In this document: positions 15,479 through 16,177 of the stretch, piece after piece
How positions within the stretch are numbered: the stretch's first letter is position 1
Layout: the number at the start of each line of letters is the position of its first letter
Origin: Chloroflexi bacterium UBA2235
GTDB taxonomy: Bacteria; Chloroflexota; UBA11872; UBA12225
Assembly (NCBI GenBank): GCA_002347925.1
Contig: DDYL01000158.1
Span: 20,372-36,548, forward strand
DNA length: 16,177 nt
Direction: 5' to 3'
Notes under the pieces: generated by a model
The model's input: only the letters and a program-made list of their open reading frames with translations
Told to the model about the DNA's origin: nothing
Databases searched by the model: none
Made by a program: the position numbers and the translations under genes

Positions 15479-16177
15479 CCCCCGCGCCCCTGGCGCACAT
15501 CCTGGCTCATGGGCCGATGCCTTCGCGTCATGGGTTGACTCGGGCTTGGTCGCGGCGCGTCCGATCGAGGGATCAGAACCCGGATCAGTGCGCCTGACCT
15601 ACGCCATTGGTAATCCTGCCGCGCGCGACCACGTCTGGGTCGTTGCCGATGGGGATGGTCACGCAGGTGCACGCATTGCCTGGGCAGTCATCGAGGCACT
15701 CGTTGGCACCCGCCAATCCCGGTACCGTCAACTGCTGCTTGGGCGCGCCCGCGTCTCGGTAATCCTCCCCGAAGACGCAACAACCCGGGCCATGGCAATC
15801 CGGTCCGTCCCAATCCTCGACGCCGTTCCAGCTTCCAGCGAACTTGCTCTCCTTCGGACGTTCGACGAAACTCCCCCTACCGTTGTCTTCCACGCGCAGG
15901 ATTGGGGCCACCCTGCCGACACGGCGCACGCGGATGCTCCAAGCGGGGCAAGGCTCATCGAAAGCTTCACGATCAACGCCGACCTGCACCGGCATCTTGC
16001 CGAGGGCAACCTGAGACGACGCACATTCCTGGGCCAACTGACCGCACCGGCACGTGCACTTGCTCACCATCCAGATGCGCGGATTGGCGCTGCGGCCGCC
16101 GATGCCGTCAATCGTTCGGGATATAGCCTCCGCGACCGGCCGGCAGGACGCCGTAACCAGGAGACCAGTGGCACCGT
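15447..16177 (+). CDS. Unknown protein, 3' end outside window, probable ACG start (operon gene 3)
   Basis: The frame is open from here to the right edge (about 243 codons) and also upstream. The strong AAGGAGG at 15434-15440 and the protein-like TELFALPPTTD point to ACG 15447 as the start, overlapping gene 2 by 32 bases. ACG initiation is rare, so TTG 15546 or GTG 15588 remain possible. The visible part shows no signal peptide or membrane helix. A segment near residues 54-78, HVWVVADGDGHAGARIAWAV, resembles the ADGMGGH-type metal-binding motif of PP2C phosphatases, with Asp before Gly and a following Gly-His. The usual preceding NED motif and later PP2C motifs are not evident, so this is only a hint. 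Later parts, including VSVILPEDATTRAMAIRSVP and an Arg-rich end, are not recognised. Confidence 0.65.

Noticed and set aside
1..16177. CRISPR arrays, insertion sequences, tRNA or rRNA genes
   Set aside because: No regularly spaced repeats, transposase motifs, terminal inverted repeats or tRNA/rRNA-like sequence were found by eye.

Overview
The window is a 16.2 kb piece of a high-GC bacterial chromosome made mostly of housekeeping genes, with two stretches of unrecognised membrane or secreted proteins. MnmG (absent from most Actinobacteria), high GC, TATAAT-type -10 boxes and a PAP2-like membrane protein of a form I associate with Chloroflexota together suggest a Chloroflexota-like organism. 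This is an inference from gene style only; no rRNA or marker phylogeny is available here.

Layout. (1) 1-969: the C-terminal half of acetyl-CoA synthetase (acsA), cut by the window edge. (2) 1103-2077: a secreted protein of unknown function built from two copies of one Cys-containing domain, behind a clear TATAAT box. (3) 2078-2465: a 388-base gap with a second TATAAT box, a strong intrinsic terminator about 75-110 bases downstream of it, and more hairpins. It looks like an attenuated leader for gltB or a stand-alone small RNA. (4) 2466-7133: gltB, the large subunit of glutamate synthase, with no gltD visible. (5) 7259-8501: moaC overlapping a degenerate PAP2-like membrane protein. (6) 8596 or 8614 to 11373: gyrA. 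(7) 13518-11476 on the minus strand: mnmG, convergent with gyrA across a 100-base gap holding a GC-rich hairpin. (8) 13674 to the right edge: a tightly overlapping three-gene operon of proteins I do not recognise. Two of them have a central transmembrane hairpin. The third seems to start at ACG behind a near-perfect Shine-Dalgarno and has a short stretch reminiscent of PP2C phosphatases.

The recognised genes serve separate core functions: acetate activation, ammonium assimilation, molybdenum cofactor synthesis, DNA supercoiling and tRNA wobble modification. They do not form one pathway. The parts most likely to be new are the gltB leader, the terminal operon, the duplicated-domain secreted protein, and two very short upstream ORFs that end in ATGA overlaps with the following gene. 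No CRISPR array, insertion sequence, tRNA or rRNA was seen.
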